A stretch of 64,000 bases of DNA from Methylobacterium sp. (GTDB taxonomy: Bacteria > Pseudomonadota > Alphaproteobacteria > Rhizobiales > Beijerinckiaceae): contig PNLY01000002.1 in NCBI GenBank assembly GCA_013823325.1, positions 1 through 64,000 of the forward strand, written 5' to 3'. Below are positions 28,201 to 36,861 of this stretch, in pieces. How positions within the stretch are numbered: the stretch's first letter is position 1; each line of letters starts with the position of its first letter. Both the position numbers and the translations under genes were made by a program. The notes beneath the pieces are model-generated. The model was given only the letters and a program-made list of their open reading frames with translations. It was not told the origin of the DNA and searched no databases.

Positions 28201-29733
28201 TCAGGCCCACCAGCGCTCGCCGACCGGGAAGCGGCCGGCCGCCTCCTCGATGACCTGACCAAGCGAGAACAGCGTCTCCTCGTCGAAGGGCCGGCCGATC
28301 AGCTGCAGGCCGAGCGGCAGGCCCTGGCTGTCGAGCCCCGCCGGCACGGCGATGCCCGGCAGGCCGGCCATGTTCACCGTCACAGTGAAGACGTCGTTGA
28401 GATACATCTCGACCGGGTCGGCCGAGCCCTTCTCGCCGATGCCGAAGGCGGAGGACGGCGTCGCCGGCGTCAGCACCGCGTCGATGCCCTGGTCGTAGAC
28501 AGCCTCAAAATCGCGCTTGATCAGCGTGCGCACCTTCTGGGCGCGCAGGTAATAGGCGTCGTAATAGCCCGAGGACAGCACATAGGTGCCGATCATGATG
28601 CGGCGCTTGACCTCGGCGCCGAAGCCGGCGGCGCGGGTCTTCTCGTACATCTCGATGATGTCGCGGCCCTGCTCGCGCAGGCCATAGCGGACGCCGTCAT
28701 AGCGGGCGAGATTGGACGAAGCCTCGGCCGGCGCGACGATGTAATAGGCCGGCAGCGCGTATTTCGAGTGCGGCAGCGAGATCTCGACGATCTCGGCCCC
28801 GGCGGCCCTCAGCCAGTCGATGCCCTGCTGCCAGAGCGCGTCGATCTCGGCATTGAGACCCTCGAGGCGGTACTCCTTGGGAATGCCGATCCGCATGCCC
28901 TTCACCGAGCGGCCGACCGAGGCCTCGTAGTCGGGAACAGTCATGTCGACCGAGGTGGTGTCCTTCGGGTCGTGCCCCGCCATGGAGCGCAGCATCACCG
29001 CGGTGTCGCGCACGGTCTTGCCGATCGGCCCGGCCTGGTCGAGCGAGGAGGCGAAAGCGACGATGCCCCAGCGCGAGCAGCGGCCATAGGTCGGCTTGAT
29101 GCCGACCGTGCCGGTGAAGGCGGCGGGCTGGCGGATCGAGCCGCCGGTGTCGGTCGCGGTCGCGGCAAGGCAAAGATGCGCGGCTACGGCTGCGGCCGAG
29201 CCGCCGGAGGAGCCGCCCGGCACCAGATGATTGCCCTCGATCGCGCCGGCAGCCCCTGCTCCGACATTGGAACCCTGGCGGCGCCACGGATTGACCACCG
29301 GCCCGAAAGCCGAGGTCTCGTTCGACGAGCCCATGGCGAACTCGTCATTGTTGAGCTTGCCGAGCATGACGGCGCCGTCGCGCCAGAGCTGCGACGAGAC
29401 GGTCGATTCATAGGGCGGCACGAAGTTGCCGAGGATGCGCGAGCAGGCGGTGGTGCGCACGCCCTTGGTCGCGAACAGGTCCTTGATGCCCAGCGGCAGG
29501 CCTTCAAGCGGGCCGGCCTCGCCCTTGGCGAGCCTCTCGTCGGAGGCGGCGGCCTGCTTCAGCGCATGCTCGGGCGTTTCCAGCACATAGGCGTTGAGCG
29601 CCCGCGCCTGCTCGACGGCGGCGATATGGGCCTTGGTGAGCTCGGTGGCGGAGAACTGCTTGGCCTTCAGCCCGTCGCGGGCTTCGGTTAGGGTCAGGCG
29701 GGTGAGATCGGTCACGGGAATATCCGAAAACAT
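28201..29733 (-). CDS. gatA: Asp-tRNA(Asn)/Glu-tRNA(Gln) amidotransferase subunit A
   Basis: GatA hydrolyses glutamine and passes ammonia to GatB, which converts misacylated Glu-tRNA(Gln) or Asp-tRNA(Asn). The 510-residue amidase-signature protein shows the Ser-cisSer-Lys triad: Lys in [33 protein letters not shown] and [16 protein letters not shown]. The C terminus with [11 protein letters not shown] is complete. gatC lies 42 nt upstream on the same strand. gatB is not in the window. Confidence 0.97.
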   Translation of the reverse strand: MFSDIPVTDLTRLTLTEARDGLKAKQFSATELTKAHIAAVEQARALNAYVLETPEHALKQAAASDERLAKGEAGPLEGLPLGIKDLFATKGVRTTACSRILGNFVPPYESTVSSQLWRDGAVMLGKLNNDEFAMGSSNETSAFGPVVNPWRRQGSNVGAGAAGAIEGNHLVPGGSSGGSAAAVAAHLCLAATATDTGGSIRQPAAFTGTVGIKPTYGRCSRWGIVAFASSLDQAGPIGKTVRDTAVMLRSMAGHDPKDTTSVDMTVPDYEASVGRSVKGMRIGIPKEYRLEGLNAEIDALWQQGIDWLRAAGAEIVEISLPHSKYALPAYYIVAPAEASSNLARYDGVRYGLREQGRDIIEMYEKTRAAGFGAEVKRRIMIGTYVLSSGYYDAYYLRAQKVRTLIKRDFEAVYDQGIDAVLTPATPSSAFGIGEKGSADPVEMYLNDVFTVTVNMAGLPGIAVPAGLDSQGLPLGLQLIGRPFDEETLFSLGQVIEEAAGRFPVGERWWA

Positions 29734-29775
29734 AAGCGGGCGGGGCGATGGCGATGAGCAGAGCGCCTCAGGCGC

Positions 29776-30063
29776 TCATTCGATCACCTTCGGCACCATG
29801 AAATAGTCGTCCTCGGAGGCCGGCGCGTTGGCGACGATCTCGGAAGCGATCTCGCCGTCGTTGACGATGTCCTGGCGCTTCTTCATCACCATCGGCGTGA
29901 CAGAAGTCATCGGCTCGACGCCGGAGACATTGACCTCGTTGAGCTGCTCGACGAAGCCGAGGATGGCGTTGAGCTCGCCTTGCAGCTTCGGCACATCCGC
30001 GTCATCGACGGCGATGCGCGAGAGATGCGCGACGCGTTTGACGGTGGCGGCGTCGACCGACAT
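29776..30063 (-). CDS. gatC: Asp-tRNA(Asn)/Glu-tRNA(Gln) amidotransferase subunit C
   Basis: 95 residues. The small GatC subunit stabilises GatA in the GatCAB amidotransferase. The sequence [19 protein letters not shown] and [25 protein letters not shown] match the family, and the length is typical. It forms a two-gene unit with gatA. A near-palindrome AGTAAGCGTTTACT at 30144-30157 lies in its upstream region. Confidence 0.96.
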   Translation of the reverse strand: MSVDAATVKRVAHLSRIAVDDADVPKLQGELNAILGFVEQLNEVNVSGVEPMTSVTPMVMKKRQDIVNDGEIASEIVANAPASEDDYFMVPKVIE

Positions 30064-30169
30064 GGGCGGGCTCCTGATGGGATCGGCGCGACGGCGCCGG
30101 TGATGGTTCGCCAGCGCTATAGCGCGCGGGCCGCCAGAAAGTAAGTAAGCGTTTACTGAGGTCCTGGCT

Positions 30170-30251
30170 CATTGCGAGCGAAGCGAACCAATCCAAAAGG
30201 GCTCGCTCGACGGCCTCTGGATTGCTTCGTCGCTACGCTCCTCGCAAAGAC
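30170..30251. repeat. Extragenic palindromic element of the CATTGCGAGCG type
   Basis: 82 bp between gatC and the UPF0173 gene, beginning CATTGCGAGCGAAGCG and ending GCTCCTCGCAAAGAC. The inner segments CCAATCCA and TGGATTGC face each other, so the RNA would fold. Its sequence is unrelated to the other palindromic elements in the window. Elements like this are widespread in intergenic regions of related genera. Confidence 0.65.
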
Positions 30252-30258
30252 GGCAGCG

Positions 30259-30957
30259 TCAGACCTTCACCGCCTTGCCCTTCTCCGGCACCAGCGCCTC
30301 GACGCCGCTGCCCTTCAGCCCCTCGATGAAGACCGCCGCGTCCTGGGCGATGATCGGGAAGGAGCCGTAATGACAGGGGATGGCGAGCTTCGGCTTGACG
30401 AAGCGGGTCATCGCCAGCGCCGCGGTCTTCGCGCCCATGGTGAAGCGGTCGCCGATCGGGCAGATGCAGGCCTCGACGCCGTGGATCTCGGCGAGAAGGG
30501 CCATGTCCGAGAAGATGTCGGTGTCGCCCATGTGCCAGAGCGTCTTCTCGCCCGGCGCCTTGATGATCGCGCCATTGGCGTTGCCGACCGGGATGTTGAC
30601 GCCCGCCTCGCCCATGCCGGCGGAATGATCGGCCCGGACCAGGGTCACCGAAAAAGCGCCGAGATCGACGCTGCCGCCGGTGTTCATCGGCTGGAATGTC
30701 TTCAACCCCTTTGAGGCGAGGTGCATGCAGAGGTCGTAATTGGTGATCACCGTGGCGTCGTTCGCCGCGGCGATGGCGAGCGTGTCGCCGACATGGTCGC
30801 CATGGCCATGGGTGACGACGATATGGCTGACGCCCTTGCTTGCGGCGGTGGCATCGCCCTCGAAGGCGGGATTGCCGGTGAAGAAAGGGTCGATCAGGAC
30901 CGAGGCACCGGGCAGGTCGAGCCGAAACGCCGAATGGCCGAACCAGGTGAGCTGCAT
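30259..30957 (-). CDS. UPF0173 metal-dependent hydrolase (metallo-beta-lactamase fold)
   Basis: 232 residues. [26 protein letters not shown] opens the fold, [10 protein letters not shown] is the HxHxDH di-metal site, and [10 protein letters not shown] and [11 protein letters not shown] supply further ligands. UPF0173 members are uncharacterised hydrolases of the beta-lactamase superfamily. The GIY-YIG gene lies 52 nt upstream on the same strand, so the two may share a transcript. Confidence 0.92.
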   Translation of the reverse strand: MQLTWFGHSAFRLDLPGASVLIDPFFTGNPAFEGDATAASKGVSHIVVTHGHGDHVGDTLAIAAANDATVITNYDLCMHLASKGLKTFQPMNTGGSVDLGAFSVTLVRADHSAGMGEAGVNIPVGNANGAIIKAPGEKTLWHMGDTDIFSDMALLAEIHGVEACICPIGDRFTMGAKTAALAMTRFVKPKLAIPCHYGSFPIIAQDAAVFIEGLKGSGVEALVPEKGKAVKV

Positions 30958-31009
30958 GATGGTCTCCGCGAAAAGGCTGTGCCGGCAGGGTATAGCCGGG
31001 CTGGCCGGC

Positions 31010-31294
31010 TCAATCGAGATGGGTGGTTGGGTAGAGGTCGTTCCAGTCGGGATTGGCGCGTTCGATCAGGTCGATTTTCCAGGAGCGGTGCCAGTGTTTG
31101 ATCCGTTTCTCCTGTGCGATCGCGTCGTGCGGATCGGCGAAAGCCTCAGCGTAGACGAGCCGCATGACGCGATATCGCCGAGCGAACTCGGAGCCTCGAC
31201 CGTCGCGATGCTCTTCGACACGTTTCGACAGCGAGTTCGTCACGCCGACATACAATGTGCCATTCTTCTGACTCGCGAGAATGTAGAGCCACAT
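31010..31294 (-). CDS. GIY-YIG domain nuclease-like protein
   Basis: 94 residues of the short stand-alone GIY-YIG type (UPF0213-like): [20 protein letters not shown] gives the GIY..YIG strands as LYI and YVG, then [30 protein letters not shown] with the conserved Arg, and [17 protein letters not shown]. It may act on DNA, but no partner is known. The start at 31294 is chosen over a longer frame that would run through the palindromic element upstream. Confidence 0.85.
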   Translation of the reverse strand: MWLYILASQKNGTLYVGVTNSLSKRVEEHRDGRGSEFARRYRVMRLVYAEAFADPHDAIAQEKRIKHWHRSWKIDLIERANPDWNDLYPTTHLD

Positions 31295-31306
31295 GCCCTT
31301 ATCCTG

Positions 31307-31446
31307 GTCGTCCCGGGCGTAGCGAAGCGAAGACCCGGGACCCATGCCTGACGATAGCGAGACTAGCCTGAGGGCCATAGTCCGATCACAACTGGATCAG
31401 CGTTCCGGCATGGGTCCCGGGTCTCCCTACGGTCGCCCGGGACGAC
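31307..31446. repeat. 140-bp near-perfect inverted repeat
   Basis: GTCGTCCCGGGCG (31307-31319) faces CGCCCGGGACGAC (31434-31446), and AGACCCGGGACCCATGCC (31331-31348) faces GGCATGGGTCCCGGGTCT (31407-31424), both perfect. It fills most of the space between the divergent GIY-YIG and adenine deaminase genes and ends 27 bp before the latter's start. The sequence is of the extragenic-palindrome kind rather than an IS; no transposase frame is present. Confidence 0.88.
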
Positions 31447-31473
31447 TACCGCTTTTGATCGAGGAGCCTTTCG

Positions 31474-33174
31474 ATGACCGATGCAGCCACCCTCGCCCGC
31501 CGGATCGCGCAAGGACGCGGCGACGAGCCGGCCGATCTCGTCATCCGTGGCGCGCAGCTGTTCGATCTCGTCTCGGGCGAGCTGGTCCAGACCGATATCG
31601 CGCTCTGCGGCGACACGATCGTCGGGACCCATGGCCACTACGAGGGCAAGGCCAGCTTTGATGCGAGCGGCCTGATCGCCGTGCCCGGCTTCATCGACAC
31701 GCATCTGCATGTCGAATCCTCGCTGGTGACCCCGCTCGAATTCGAGCGCTGCGTGCTGCCGCACGGTGTCACCACCGCGATCTGCGATCCGCACGAGATC
31801 TCCAACGTGCTCGGCGCCGAGGGCATCCGCTATTTTCTCGACTGCGCCGAGGTGATGCGCATGGATTTGCGCGTGCAGCTTTCGAGCTGCGTGCCGGCGA
31901 CGCATCTGGAGACGGCGGGCGCGGCGCTGGAGGCCGGCGACCTCACTCCGTTCATGGACCATCCCAAGGTGATCGGCCTTGCCGAGTTCATGAACTTTCC
32001 CGGCGTGCTGCATCGCGATCCCGGCTGCCTCGCCAAGCTGGAGGCCTTTTCGCACCGGCATATCGACGGCCATGCCCCGCTGGTGCGCGGGCTCGACCTC
32101 AACGGCTATCTCTCCGCCGGCATCCGCACCGACCACGAGACCACGACCGCCGAGGAGGCCCGCGAGAAGCTCGCCAAGGGCATGGCTATCCTGATCCGCG
32201 AGGGCTCGGTCTCGAAGGACCTGCATGCGCTGATCCCGCTGATCAGCCGCGATGCCTCGCCCTTCCTCGCCTTCTGCACCGACGATCGCAATCCGCTGGA
32301 CATCGCCGAGGAAGGTCATCTCGACTATATGATCCGCACCGCGATCGCGCATGGCGCGGATATCCTCGCGACCTATCGCATCGCGAGCCTCTCCGCAGCG
32401 CGGAACTTCGGCCTGTTCGATCGCGGTTTCATCGGTCCCGGCAAGCGCGCCGACATCGTGCTGGTCGACGATCTCGCCACCTGCCGGGTCAAGCAGGTGT
32501 TTGCCGGCGGCAGGCTGGTCGAGGGCCCGCTGTTCGCAGACCGAAAGGCAGTTCCGCCCGTCGGCCTCGCCAGTGTCCGCAGCCACAGGCTCGCGCCGGA
32601 GGATTTCGCGTTGAAGGCGCGCGATGGCGAGACGCCTGTGATCGGCGTCGTGCCCGGCCGGATCATCACCGAGCGGCTTTCGATGCGCCTGCCGGAGCGC
32701 GCTGGGCTCGCCCTGCCCGATCTCGCTCAGGATGCGGTCAAGGTCACCGTGATCGAGCGCCATGGCCGCAATGGCGGCATCGCCTCGGGCTTCGTCCATG
32801 GCTTCGGCATGACGCACGGCGCCATCGCCTCATCGGTCGGGCATGACAGCCACAATCTCTGCATCGTCGGCGTCGACGAGGCCTCGATGGCGGCGGCCGC
32901 CAACCGGCTGATCGAGACCGGCGGCGGCTTTGCCGTGGCCGATGGTGGCAAGGTCACGGCCGAGCTGGCGCTGCCTGTCGCCGGACTGATGAGCGACCAG
33001 CCCTTCGAGACGGTGCGGCACGGGCTGGAAGGTTTGCGCGCGGCGGCGAAGGCGCTCGGCGTGGTGCTGGCCGAGCCCTTCTTGCAGGTCGCCTTCCTGA
33101 CCCTGCCGGTGATCCCGCATCTGAAGATCACCGACAAAGGCCTTGTCGATGTTGATCGATTCGATTTTGTTTGA
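31474..33174 (+). CDS. ade: Adenine deaminase
   Basis: Converts adenine to hypoxanthine and ammonia for purine salvage or catabolism. The 566-residue amidohydrolase carries the family's metal site [22 protein letters not shown] with [14 protein letters not shown] after it, then [21 protein letters not shown] and the C-terminal [19 protein letters not shown]. Length and motifs match bacterial Ade rather than YfkA-type deaminases. A GAGGAGCC ribosome-binding site precedes the ATG. No other purine gene is adjacent. Confidence 0.95.
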   Translation: MTDAATLARRIAQGRGDEPADLVIRGAQLFDLVSGELVQTDIALCGDTIVGTHGHYEGKASFDASGLIAVPGFIDTHLHVESSLVTPLEFERCVLPHGVTTAICDPHEISNVLGAEGIRYFLDCAEVMRMDLRVQLSSCVPATHLETAGAALEAGDLTPFMDHPKVIGLAEFMNFPGVLHRDPGCLAKLEAFSHRHIDGHAPLVRGLDLNGYLSAGIRTDHETTTAEEAREKLAKGMAILIREGSVSKDLHALIPLISRDASPFLAFCTDDRNPLDIAEEGHLDYMIRTAIAHGADILATYRIASLSAARNFGLFDRGFIGPGKRADIVLVDDLATCRVKQVFAGGRLVEGPLFADRKAVPPVGLASVRSHRLAPEDFALKARDGETPVIGVVPGRIITERLSMRLPERAGLALPDLAQDAVKVTVIERHGRNGGIASGFVHGFGMTHGAIASSVGHDSHNLCIVGVDEASMAAAANRLIETGGGFAVADGGKVTAELALPVAGLMSDQPFETVRHGLEGLRAAAKALGVVLAEPFLQVAFLTLPVIPHLKITDKGLVDVDRFDFV

Positions 33175-33182
33175 GCCTCATC

Positions 33183-33281
33183 GTCATTCTCGGGTGAAGC
33201 GCAGCGCGGACCCGACAATCTCATGAGGCCCTATCGGAGCCCTGTCCTGCCTGAGATGCTAGGGTCGAGCCCGAGCATGAC
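33183..33281. repeat. Extragenic palindromic element, copy 2
   Basis: 99 bp bounded by GTCAT and ATGAC, related to the element at 27099-27204 (shared GTCATTCTCGGG start and GAGCCCGAGCATGAC end, diverged middle). It sits between the convergent ade and comC ends. Confidence 0.75.
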
Positions 33282-33289
33282 GCGCTCTC

Positions 33290-34255
33290 TCAGAGAGCGA
33301 CTTCGATCCCTTCCGCTCGCGCCTTGGCCCGCAGCCCGTAGCGCCGCATGCCCGGCAGCCGCGTTCCCGGCTGCTCCTCGATCGCGTGTGTCAGCAGCTT
33401 CATGCGCTCGGCGAACCAGTTGCCGCCCATACTCGCCGGGTCGATGGCGAGGATGAGCTGGCCGGTGTCCGGCGGGCCGCCCTTGTCGTCGAGGAAGGAC
33501 GAGGCCTGGAAAGCGAAATGCGTGCCGACCAGCGCTGCGGCGAGGATCTCGACCATCATGGCGAGCGTCGCGCCCTTGGCGTCGCCGAGCGGCACCATGG
33601 TGCCGGCGATCGCGGCCGCCGGGTCGGTGGTCGGCTTGCCCTGGGCGTCGAGGGCCCAGCCCTCGGGGATCGCCTCGCCCTTCTGTTTGGCGGCGACGAT
33701 CGGGCCGCGCGCCACCTTGGACAGCGCCATGTCGATCACCAGCGGCTCGCGACCGGCCAGCGGCGCGGCAAACGCGATCGGATTGGTGCCGAAGACCGGC
33801 TGGGCGCCACCCCAGGGCGCCATCGCGCCGGGCGTGTTGGCGAAGAGCAGCGCGACGAGGCCCTGCTCGGCCAGCCGCTCGACATGCAGGCCGGCGGCGC
33901 CGCAATGGTTCGAGCGGCGGATCGGGGCTGCGGCGATGCCCTGCTTGCGCGCGATCTCGGGCAGTTCGATCACGGCGAGGTCGATCGCCGGATAGGCAAA
34001 GCCATGGGCGGCGTCGATCGCCAGCACGCCGGGCTTGGGCTGGCGCGCGATCGGCACGGCCTGCCCGTCGATCTTGCCGGAGCGCAGCATGGAAATGTAA
34101 GTCGGGACGCGCGACAGCCCGTGGCCCTTCAGTCCGTCGGCCTCGGCCATGACCAGCGCCAACGCGACGGAGGCCGCATTGGCGGGCGAGGCGCCGGCCT
34201 CGATGAAGAGACCTGCGACCCTCTGCTCGGCCGCTTCCAGCGAGAGCTTCGTCAT
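33290..34255 (-). CDS. comC: (R)-sulfolactate dehydrogenase, ComC type
   Basis: 321-residue Ldh_2-family NAD(P)H-dependent 2-hydroxyacid dehydrogenase. Motifs are MAEADGLKGHGLSRVPTYI, RRSNHCGAAGLHVERLAEQG, FGTNPIAFAAPLAG and PLGDAKGATLAMMVEILAA. ComC reduces sulfopyruvate to (R)-sulfolactate and is known from sulfolactate degraders. The assignment rests on its place at the end of a suyA-suyB operon directly with slcC: its ATG overlaps the slcC stop by ATGA. In isolation a malate or ureidoglycolate dehydrogenase would be equally plausible. Confidence 0.83.
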   Translation of the reverse strand: MTKLSLEAAEQRVAGLFIEAGASPANAASVALALVMAEADGLKGHGLSRVPTYISMLRSGKIDGQAVPIARQPKPGVLAIDAAHGFAYPAIDLAVIELPEIARKQGIAAAPIRRSNHCGAAGLHVERLAEQGLVALLFANTPGAMAPWGGAQPVFGTNPIAFAAPLAGREPLVIDMALSKVARGPIVAAKQKGEAIPEGWALDAQGKPTTDPAAAIAGTMVPLGDAKGATLAMMVEILAAALVGTHFAFQASSFLDDKGGPPDTGQLILAIDPASMGGNWFAERMKLLTHAIEEQPGTRLPGMRRYGLRAKARAEGIEVAL

Positions 34256-35181
34256 GCCCAGCCCTCCAGCGCCGCCATCACCCGCTCGGCGACGAGACCG
34301 GAGACTCGCCCGTTCGATTCGACCGTATTGCCGGCAATATGGGGCGTCAGGATCAGGTTGGGCGTGCCGGCGAAGAGCTTTGCGCCATCGGCCTTGAGTG
34401 GCTCCTGCTCGAAGACGTCGAGCGCCGCGCCGCCGAGGCGCCCGCCTTTCAGCGCCGCGACCAGCGCCGCCTCGTCCATGATGCCACCGCGCGCCGCGTT
34501 GATCAGGATGGCATCCGGCTTCATCTTCGCGAAGGCCGCCTCGCCGATCAGCCCACGCGTTTCGGGGGTCAACGGCAGGTGGATCGAGATCACGTCCGAG
34601 GTCGACAGCAGCGCGTCGAGCTCGAGCTTCTCGATGCCCTGCCAGGCATCGCCAGCCGGGACATAGGGATCATAGGCGGCGACGGTCATGCCGAGCGCCC
34701 TGGCATGGCGCGCCGCATCGCGGGCGATCGCGCCGAAGCCGACCAGCCCCATGCGCTTGCCGGCGATCTCGCGGCCGATCAGCTTGGTCTTCGGGAACTC
34801 GCCGGCCAGCATGGCGGCGTTGGCGAAATAGGCCCCGCGCAGCAGCGTCATCGCCGTGCCGATCACGTACTCGACCACGGAGAGGCTGTTCGCACCGGTC
34901 GCCGGGAAGACCTGGATGCCGCGGGCCGAGCAGGCCTCCATGTCGATATTGTCGAGCCCGACGCCGAGCCGGCCGACGACCTTGAGGTTCTTCGCACCGA
35001 CCAGCAGCGCGCCGCGAACCTGCGTCTGGTTGCGCACGATCAGCGCCGGCACGTCGGCTACGAGCTGTGCGAGCTCGTCGGGCTTGCCGAAGAGGTCCGG
35101 GTCATGGTGCACGCTGTAGCGCGCCTTCAGCGCCGCCACCGCCGCGTCGTCCATGAATTCGGTGATGACGATGTCGGTCAT
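34252..35181 (-). CDS. slcC: (S)-sulfolactate dehydrogenase, SlcC type
   Basis: 309-residue D-isomer-specific 2-hydroxyacid dehydrogenase. The NAD-binding motif MGLVGFGAIARDAARHARALG is GxGxxA-like, and VRNQTQVRG, INAARGGIMDEAAL and the C-terminal LTPHIAGNTVES give the catalytic Arg, Glu and His. SlcC oxidises (S)-sulfolactate to 3-sulfopyruvate with NAD+. Context (comC downstream, suyZ upstream, suyAB) supports this over plain phosphoglycerate dehydrogenase; it lacks the ACT domain of SerA. ATG at 35181 is preferred over 35193. Confidence 0.85.
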   Translation of the reverse strand: MTDIVITEFMDDAAVAALKARYSVHHDPDLFGKPDELAQLVADVPALIVRNQTQVRGALLVGAKNLKVVGRLGVGLDNIDMEACSARGIQVFPATGANSLSVVEYVIGTAMTLLRGAYFANAAMLAGEFPKTKLIGREIAGKRMGLVGFGAIARDAARHARALGMTVAAYDPYVPAGDAWQGIEKLELDALLSTSDVISIHLPLTPETRGLIGEAAFAKMKPDAILINAARGGIMDEAALVAALKGGRLGGAALDVFEQEPLKADGAKLFAGTPNLILTPHIAGNTVESNGRVSGLVAERVMAALEGWA

Positions 35182-35205
35182 GGCTCTTTCCACTGTGAGG
35201 TTCGC

Positions 35206-36258
35206 TCAGCCGAGCAGGATGATCCCGCTTGTGGCGACGACGAGGATGACGAGGCTGGTGCCGGTGACCACGGCGAGATGGCGCCAGCCGAGCCGGGCCA
35301 TCGCCGCGATCGAAGTGCCGAGGCCGAGCGCCGCGATCGCGATCAGCAGGCCCCAGCGCGAGATTTCGAGGAGGATGTCGCGCACCGGCAGATAGATGCC
35401 GGCGAGCCAGGCCTGCGTGCTCAGCACGCTGTTGACCAGGCACATGATCAGGAAGACGAAGGCGAAGACCGGGACCGGGACCTTGGCGTCGCCATGGGTC
35501 TCGCCATGGCGGGTCAGCCACCAGCCGACGATCAGCACCGCGGGCAGCAGCAGGAAGACCCGGAACAGCTTCACGATGACAGCTGCGTTTGCCGCCTCGT
35601 CCGAGACGGCCTGGCCGGCGCCGACGACCTGAGCGACGTCGTGGATGGTTGCCCCTAACATGACGCCGGTCTGCTGCTGCGAAAGGCCGAGCCAGACGCA
35701 GAGCAGCGGATAGGCCAGCATCGCGACCGTGGCGAGCACGTTCATCGCGATCACGGTGAAGGCGGTGTCGGCGGCCTTGTTGCGATAATCGGGCACCACC
35801 GTTGCCGTGGCGAGCGCGGCCGAGGCGCCGCAGACGGCGGTGGCGACGCCGCCCAGCGCCCCGACGCCGGGCTCGCGGCCGAGCAGACGCGCCAACACGA
35901 AGCCGGTGACGACCGTCACGACCATGGAGACGATGACGAGCACGGCCGTACCCAAGCCGAGCGCAGCAATGTCGCCGAGCGCGACGCGCAGGCCGAGCAG
36001 CGCGATCGCCCAGCGCAGCAGCTTCTTCACGCAGAAGGTCATGCCCGGCTCGAAGCGCTTGGTGTTGGCGATCGGGTGCAGGATCATGCCGATCACCAGC
36101 GCGATGACGACGGCCGGGATGCCGACACGCCCGCCGGCGAGTTGCTTCAGGACAGGCTCGGCAAGGACGGAGGCGATCGCCACCATTGCCGACAGGGCGA
36201 TGCCTGGTGTCAGCCGCGCCAGCATGCCGCCCTTCGCCGCTTCCGTGAGTGTCACCAT
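35206..36258 (-). CDS. suyZ: Putative sulfite exporter, UPF0324/YeiH family
   Basis: 350 residues with about ten hydrophobic helices and the YeiH/UPF0324 signature: GLRVALGDIAALGLG, GGVATAVCGASAALATATVVPDY and GATIHDVAQVVGAGQAVS. In sulfonate-degrading bacteria a UPF0324 protein (SuyZ) is encoded beside suyAB and is thought to export sulfite released by the lyase. Its ATG overlaps the stop of the GNAT gene as TGATG, giving translational coupling. A 24-nt gap separates it from slcC. Transport of sulfite is inference from context. Confidence 0.83.
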   Translation of the reverse strand: MVTLTEAAKGGMLARLTPGIALSAMVAIASVLAEPVLKQLAGGRVGIPAVVIALVIGMILHPIANTKRFEPGMTFCVKKLLRWAIALLGLRVALGDIAALGLGTAVLVIVSMVVTVVTGFVLARLLGREPGVGALGGVATAVCGASAALATATVVPDYRNKAADTAFTVIAMNVLATVAMLAYPLLCVWLGLSQQQTGVMLGATIHDVAQVVGAGQAVSDEAANAAVIVKLFRVFLLLPAVLIVGWWLTRHGETHGDAKVPVPVFAFVFLIMCLVNSVLSTQAWLAGIYLPVRDILLEISRWGLLIAIAALGLGTSIAAMARLGWRHLAVVTGTSLVILVVATSGIILLG

Positions 36259-36854
36259 CAATCGAGCCTGATCAGAAAGCGCAGATGCGGTTCGGTGCCG
36301 TAGCGCGGGTTGACGAAGGATTCGACGAAGACGCCGCCATTCTTCTCGATGACCCGACGCGAAGCATGATTGTCGGGATCGCAAGTGATCTCGACCTGCG
36401 TCAGGCCGACATCGCGCGCTTCATCGAGAATCAAGGCCAGCGCCTGCGTGCCATAGCCGCGGCCACGATGGGCCGGCAACAGCGTATACCCGATATGGCC
36501 CAGCACATGCTCCGGCAATAAGGTCGTGCCCTCCTGCCAGCGCAGACTGATCGAGCCGACCAGCGGCTCGCCGGGCTGGTCGAGCGCGACGATCCAGCGC
36601 AAGCGATCCGGCAGACGCCTGACCTCGAGCCCATCAGGTAATCGAATCATCTCGCCTGGCCGAAGCAGCCAGGCAATGAACTCGTCCGGATCCTGCTCGA
36701 TCCGGACGAGATATTCGCCGCTGACGTCGCGCGAATTATTCGGCGACCAGCCATCGCGGAGCGCTGCAGCATAGGCCGGCAGCAGCATGCGCGAAGGCTG
36801 GCGCAGGCCGACCCGCGCCTCCCTTCCGCCGCGGTTCTGCGTTGCCGCGGTCAT
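36258..36854 (-). CDS. GNAT family N-acetyltransferase within the sulfolactate operon
   Basis: 198 residues. The acetyl-CoA-binding A motif is LPAHRGRGYGTQALALIL, with RWIVALDQPGEPLVGSISLR before it and CDPDNHASRRVIEKNGGVF after it, the pattern of RimJ/RimL-like small-molecule or protein acetyltransferases. It lies 7 nt after the suyB stop and its own stop overlaps the suyZ start, so it is a full member of the operon. A GNAT is not part of the sulfolactate pathway as I know it; detoxification or enzyme control would be guesses. Confidence 0.87.
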   Translation of the reverse strand: MTAATQNRGGREARVGLRQPSRMLLPAYAAALRDGWSPNNSRDVSGEYLVRIEQDPDEFIAWLLRPGEMIRLPDGLEVRRLPDRLRWIVALDQPGEPLVGSISLRWQEGTTLLPEHVLGHIGYTLLPAHRGRGYGTQALALILDEARDVGLTQVEITCDPDNHASRRVIEKNGGVFVESFVNPRYGTEPHLRFLIRLD

Positions 36855-36861
36855 CAGCTCC

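Noticed and set aside
27076-29691. An 871-codon open frame on the plus strand opposite phzF-like and gatA
   Set aside because: It is antisense to two well recognised genes; composition is Arg/Ala/Gly-rich as expected of a high-GC shadow frame, with no domain.
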